Part shown: in pieces, positions 6,316 through 9,358 of the stretch
Position numbering within the stretch: position 1 is the stretch's first letter
Layout of the letters: the number at the start of each line of letters is the position of its first letter
Assembly: GCA_023253495.1 (NCBI GenBank)
Contig: JALRGF010000158.1
Coordinates: 1 to 9,358 of the forward strand
Length of the DNA: 9,358 bases
Origin: Verrucomicrobiales bacterium
Lineage (GTDB): Bacteria > Verrucomicrobiota > Verrucomicrobiia > Verrucomicrobiales > V1-33
Reading direction: 5' to 3'
Notes under the pieces: generated by a model
What the model was told of the DNA's origin: nothing
Seen by the model: only the letters and a program-made list of their open reading frames with translations
Databases searched by the model: none
Made by a program: the position numbers and the translations under genes

Positions 6316-8205
6316 ATGAAAACGTACCTGCCGCTTCTCGTGGCGCCCGCCCTCGCCGCCATGGCGCCCGCCGCCCGCGGCGCGGACCCGGTCCCTCTGC
6401 GCGCCGGTCCGCTCACCCTGTCCTTCGACACCGAGCACGCCTTTCTCCGCTACCTGCGCGCCGGTCCGCATGAGGTGCTCCGCGGTATCAACGCGCCCGT
6501 GCGCGACCACAACTGGGCGACCGTCGCCCCCGTGGTCTCCAACCTGGTGGTCGACGCCCGCGACGACAGCTTCCGCGTGACTTTTGATGTGCGCTGCACC
6601 CAGGGGGATCTTGATTTCCTCTGGAAGGGCACCCTGACGGGCAACGCGGCGGGCGTCGTCGAATTCTCGTTCGACGGCGAGGCGCTGTCGACCTTCAAGC
6701 GCAACCGCATCGGTTTCTGCGTGCTGCACGGTCCTTCGGCCGCCGGCCAGCCGTGGATCATCGAAACCGCCGATGGCGCCCGCTCACCAGGAAGCTTCCC
6801 GCGCTCAATCTCCCCGCACCAGCCGGCGAAAAACCTCCGCGCGATCACCCACGATCTCGCGCCCGGCCTTCAGGCCCGCGTGGACTTCGAAGGCGAGGTC
6901 TTTGAAATGGAAGACCAGCGGAACTGGACCGACGCCTCGTTCAAGACGTACTGCACCCCGCTGGAAATCCCCTACCCGGTCGAAATCGCCAAGGGCACGA
7001 AAATCTCCCAGAAGATCAAGGTCAGCCTGGCCGGCGACCTCCCGGCCGCCCGCCGGCCGGAGGCGGACACCCCCGTCGTGCTCACCCTCAGCGACCAGCG
7101 CTCCGCCCTCCCGCGTCTCGGGCTGCAGGTGTCAGGCGAGGTGAAGGACCTCACCGATTCCCAGATCAACCAACTCAGGGCGCTGCACCTCGACCACCTG
7201 CGCGTGGACCTGGCCCTCTCCCGCGACGGCTTCGCCGACAGCTTGCGCCGCGCCGCCGGACAGGCCAGGGCCCTCGGCGTTTCCCTGCACGTTGGTCTCA
7301 ACCTCGGCAAGACACCTGCTTTCAACAATCTGCTGGACGTGGTCAGGGAAAGCCAGCCGCCGGTGTCGCGCTGGCTGGTCACCGGCGGGGATCCGGCCCA
7401 CTTCCAGACGGCACGGGCCCGGCTCGCCTCGGTCGTTGGCGACGCATTGCTCGGCGTCACCCAGACGACCAACTTCGTCGATCTGAACCGCGCCCGCCCG
7501 GAGGACGCGGCCATCCAGGTGGTCGGCTTCGCCATCAACCCGCAGATCCACGCCTTCGACATTCCGTCCATGGTCGAGACCCTCGAGATCCAGGCCGACG
7601 CCGTCGCCACCGCGCGCGAATTCGCCGGGGCCCGCCCGCTGGCCATTGGTCCGGTCACCCTCCGACCGCAGTTCGTTGACGGCGAAGACCCTCCCGGCGG
7701 CCCGCCCGCCGGACCATTCCCGACCCAGGTCGACGAGCGACAAGGCACCCCATTCACCGCAGCCTGGACGCTGGGCAGCGTGAAATACCTGGCTGCAGCG
7801 GGCACCGACAGCGTAACCTGCTTCGAAACCGTGGGCTGGAATGGTGTCATCGATGCCGACGCCGACACGACCAAAGGTCGACCCGCCGGCTTCCCCTCGC
7901 AGCCCGGCCAGCGGTTCCCTGTCTATCACCTGCTGGCCCACCTCGGCGAGTTCGCCGGCGGCACGGTCCGGCAGATCGACTCGTCGGACCCGCTCCGGGC
8001 CGTCGCCATCGTCCTCGAAAAACCGGGGCTCCGGTGCGCCCTGGTCGCCAACCTCACCGGCCAACGCCTGACCCCGTCCCTCCGCGGTCTGGACACGCCG
8101 GTCGGCGTCCGCCGGCTCACCGGCGAAACCGCCACGGTCTCGCTCCCACTTTCGCCGGAACTGACGCCCTACGGTGTCCTGCGCCTAGATCTGCCACCGG
8201 AGTGA
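6316..8205 (+). CDS. D-apionate lactonase (ApnL)-family protein with signal peptide
   Basis: 629 residues, close to the usual length of ApnL proteins, which hydrolyse D-apionolactone to D-apionate. Recognised from memory of the family, without a search. The N-terminal beta domain (about 24-250) has 'LRAGPLTLSFD', 'EVLRGINAPVRDHNW', 'RNRIGFCVLHG' and 'FEMEDQRNWTDASFKTY' (196-212). The TIM-barrel-like middle (about 255-530) has 'PQIHAFDIPSMVETLEIQ' around His412, 'PLAIGPVTLRPQF', 'DERQGTPFTAAWTLGSVKYL' from 473 and 'TCFETVGWNGV' with Glu504. The C-terminal beta domain (about 540-629) begins near 'FPVYHLLAHLGEFAGG'. Unlike the presumed cytoplasmic ApnL enzymes, residues 1-22 look like a Sec signal peptide, with a hydrophobic stretch 'LPLLVAPALAAMA' and a likely cut after Ala20-Arg-Gly22. 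The substrate may be apionolactone or another aldonolactone. It sits between an aldolase and an anion symporter gene. Confidence 0.78.
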   Translation: MKTYLPLLVAPALAAMAPAARGADPVPLRAGPLTLSFDTEHAFLRYLRAGPHEVLRGINAPVRDHNWATVAPVVSNLVVDARDDSFRVTFDVRCTQGDLDFLWKGTLTGNAAGVVEFSFDGEALSTFKRNRIGFCVLHGPSAAGQPWIIETADGARSPGSFPRSISPHQPAKNLRAITHDLAPGLQARVDFEGEVFEMEDQRNWTDASFKTYCTPLEIPYPVEIAKGTKISQKIKVSLAGDLPAARRPEADTPVVLTLSDQRSALPRLGLQVSGEVKDLTDSQINQLRALHLDHLRVDLALSRDGFADSLRRAAGQARALGVSLHVGLNLGKTPAFNNLLDVVRESQPPVSRWLVTGGDPAHFQTARARLASVVGDALLGVTQTTNFVDLNRARPEDAAIQVVGFAINPQIHAFDIPSMVETLEIQADAVATAREFAGARPLAIGPVTLRPQFVDGEDPPGGPPAGPFPTQVDERQGTPFTAAWTLGSVKYLAAAGTDSVTCFETVGWNGVIDADADTTKGRPAGFPSQPGQRFPVYHLLAHLGEFAGGTVRQIDSSDPLRAVAIVLEKPGLRCALVANLTGQRLTPSLRGLDTPVGVRRLTGETATVSLPLSPELTPYGVLRLDLPPE

Positions 8206-8237
8206 CCTCCCTCGCCCGGCCCGCCCGCCCCCGTCGC

Positions 8238-9358
8238 ATGACCATTCCATCGTCCCGGCTCCACCGCTTACTCCTTGCCGCGGGTTGCCTCCTCGCGATC
8301 GCGTTCGTCCTTGCGTTCTTCTCGGGCTTCCGCTCATCGGCCCCGCCGCTCCTCGCCGGAGCCGCCGTCTGTCTGGCCCTGGCCGCCGGCACCGCCCGCG
8401 GCCGATGGCGGGAAATGGCCTTTACCGTCTGGATCATCGCCGGCGTGGCTCTCGGCATGACTTTCCACTCCTCCCTGATCGCCTTCCCCGACTGGTTCTT
8501 CGGCCTCGGCGGCACCAAGCTGACCGTCCTCATCATCCCGCTCCTGCAGCTCATCATGTTCGCCATGGGGACGACGCTCAGTGTCGCTGACTTCGCCCGC
8601 GTCCTCAAGATGCCCGGTGGCGTGCTCATCGGACTCGCCTGCCAGTTCACCGTCATGCCGCTGCTGGGCTTCACCCTCGCCCATTCGGTGGGCCTTCCTC
8701 CCGCCATCGCCGCCGGCCTCATCCTCGTCGGAGTCTCCCCGAGCGGGCTCGCCTCCAATGTCATGTCCTTCATCGCCAAAGCCGACGTCGCCATGTCGGT
8801 CACCATGACGGCCCTCGCCACCCTGATCTCCCCCGTCCTCACGCCCGTGCTCATGAAGGTTCTCGCCGGTGAAATGGTGGCCATCAATGTCCCGGTCATG
8901 ATGTGGGACATGACGCAGATTGTCCTCCTCCCGGTCGTCGCCGGCCTCGCCTTCCACCACTTCGTCTTCCACCGCTGGAAATCGCTGGAACGTCTCATGC
9001 CCCCACTCTCCATGGCCGGCATCTTCGTCATCACCGTGGTCACCGTCGCCCCCGGCCGCGACAAAATCCTCGAGGTCGGACCACTCCTCGTGCTGGCCTG
9101 CTTTCTCCACTGCACCGCCGGCTACGCCCTCGGCTACGGCGTCTGCCGGCTGCTGCGCCTGGACCCCGTCACCTGCCGCACCATCGCCATCGAGGTCGGC
9201 ATGCAGAATTCCGGACTCGCCGCCGGACTCGCCACCAAACTCGGCAAGGTCGCCACCCTCGGGCTCGCCCCCATCGTCTTCGGCCCGATCATGAACGTGA
9301 CCGCCTCCATCCTCGCCAACTGGTGGCGCGCCCACCCGGCCCCCACCCGTGACCAGAC
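8238..9358 (+). CDS. Bile acid:sodium symporter (BASS) family transporter, 3' end beyond window
   Basis: 373 codons are visible from ATG 8238 and the frame is still open at the window edge; by family length it is nearly complete. It is a polytopic inner-membrane protein expected to import an organic anion with Na+. The signatures are strong: 'GVSPSGLASNVMSFIAKADVAMSVTMT' spans about 165-191 and 'IEVGMQNSGLA' about 318-328. Compared with the bacterial ASBT structure (N. meningitidis numbering recalled), both sodium sites are conserved at consistent spacing: Na1 as Ser173, Asn174, Ser187, Thr191, Glu319; Na2 as Gln136, Glu319, Val320, Met322, Gln323. The N-terminus is about 59 residues longer than that protein and contains two extra hydrophobic segments (about 9-30 and 34-50). 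Bacterial BASS members carry pantoate, pyruvate-like acids or bile acids. Here a sugar acid released by the preceding lactonase-family protein is plausible but inferred. Confidence 0.88.
   Translation, partial: MTIPSSRLHRLLLAAGCLLAIAFVLAFFSGFRSSAPPLLAGAAVCLALAAGTARGRWREMAFTVWIIAGVALGMTFHSSLIAFPDWFFGLGGTKLTVLIIPLLQLIMFAMGTTLSVADFARVLKMPGGVLIGLACQFTVMPLLGFTLAHSVGLPPAIAAGLILVGVSPSGLASNVMSFIAKADVAMSVTMTALATLISPVLTPVLMKVLAGEMVAINVPVMMWDMTQIVLLPVVAGLAFHHFVFHRWKSLERLMPPLSMAGIFVITVVTVAPGRDKILEVGPLLVLACFLHCTAGYALGYGVCRLLRLDPVTCRTIAIEVGMQNSGLAAGLATKLGKVATLGLAPIVFGPIMNVTASILANWWRAHPAPTRDQ

Larger units (their letters stand above)
501..9358 (+). other. Probable six-gene operon for sugar-acid/lactone use, continuing past the window
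   Basis: Six genes run in the same direction with gaps of 29, 25, 45, 16 and 32 bp, none containing a hairpin-plus-T-run terminator or an obvious promoter. The order is regulator, DUF1549/DUF1553, DUF1501, aldolase, ApnL-family protein, BASS symporter. An FCD regulator at the head of catabolic genes is a common arrangement. Single transcription is inferred from spacing; the unit's end is not visible. Confidence 0.7.

Noticed and set aside
5487..6431. 314-residue minus-strand open frame opposite the aldolase
   Set aside because: It is antisense to an aldolase whose catalytic residues all match, and the mirror protein has no motif.
8206..8237. Terminator between the lactonase-family and symporter genes
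   Set aside because: The gap is only 32 bp, C-rich, and has no stem-loop plus T run.
8117..9335. Long minus-strand open frames (8117-9115 and 8334-9335) opposite the symporter
   Set aside because: Products are low-complexity (Met/Arg-rich or Gly/Glu/His-rich). The plus strand encodes a symporter with every expected sodium-site residue.

Overview
The window comes from a G+C-rich bacterium, most likely a member of Verrucomicrobiota (Opitutae-like) or a close PVC relative. Three things point there. The first 259 bases encode the C-terminal tail typical of large secreted verrucomicrobial proteins. The window carries the PVC hallmark pair of a DUF1549/DUF1553 (PSD1-type) protein followed by a Tat-exported DUF1501 protein. 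The genes also lack recognisable Shine-Dalgarno sequences and have C-rich leaders. The exact taxon is inference.

Layout: (1) 2-259, 3' end of an upstream secreted protein. (2) 260-500, intergenic region with a C-rich, G-poor stretch that could act in Rho-dependent termination, then two inverted copies of a 12-bp element (325-336 and 437-448) that look like operators. (3) 501-9358, six collinear plus-strand genes separated by only 16-45 bp, very probably one operon: a GntR/FCD regulator, a DUF1549/DUF1553 protein, a DUF1501 protein, an HpcH/HpaI-family aldolase, a D-apionate-lactonase (ApnL)-family protein with a signal peptide, and a BASS-type Na+/organic anion symporter that runs off the window end. 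No RNA genes, CRISPR arrays or insertion sequences were seen.

How they may work together (inference): the FCD regulator would sense a small organic acid and control its own operon through the inverted element pair. The exported lactonase-family protein would open a sugar-acid lactone outside the cytoplasm, the BASS symporter would import the resulting acid with Na+, and the class II aldolase would cleave a 2-keto(-3-deoxy) acid derived from it to pyruvate and an aldehyde. A dehydratase or oxidoreductase linking the steps is not in the window and may lie downstream. The secreted DUF1549/DUF1553 and DUF1501 proteins are of unknown function; their place in the operon ties them to this sugar-acid module.

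The best candidate for something undescribed is this combination: an exported ApnL homologue, a BASS symporter with both sodium sites intact and an N-terminal extension, and an aldolase, co-transcribed with a PSD1/DUF1501 pair under an FCD regulator.
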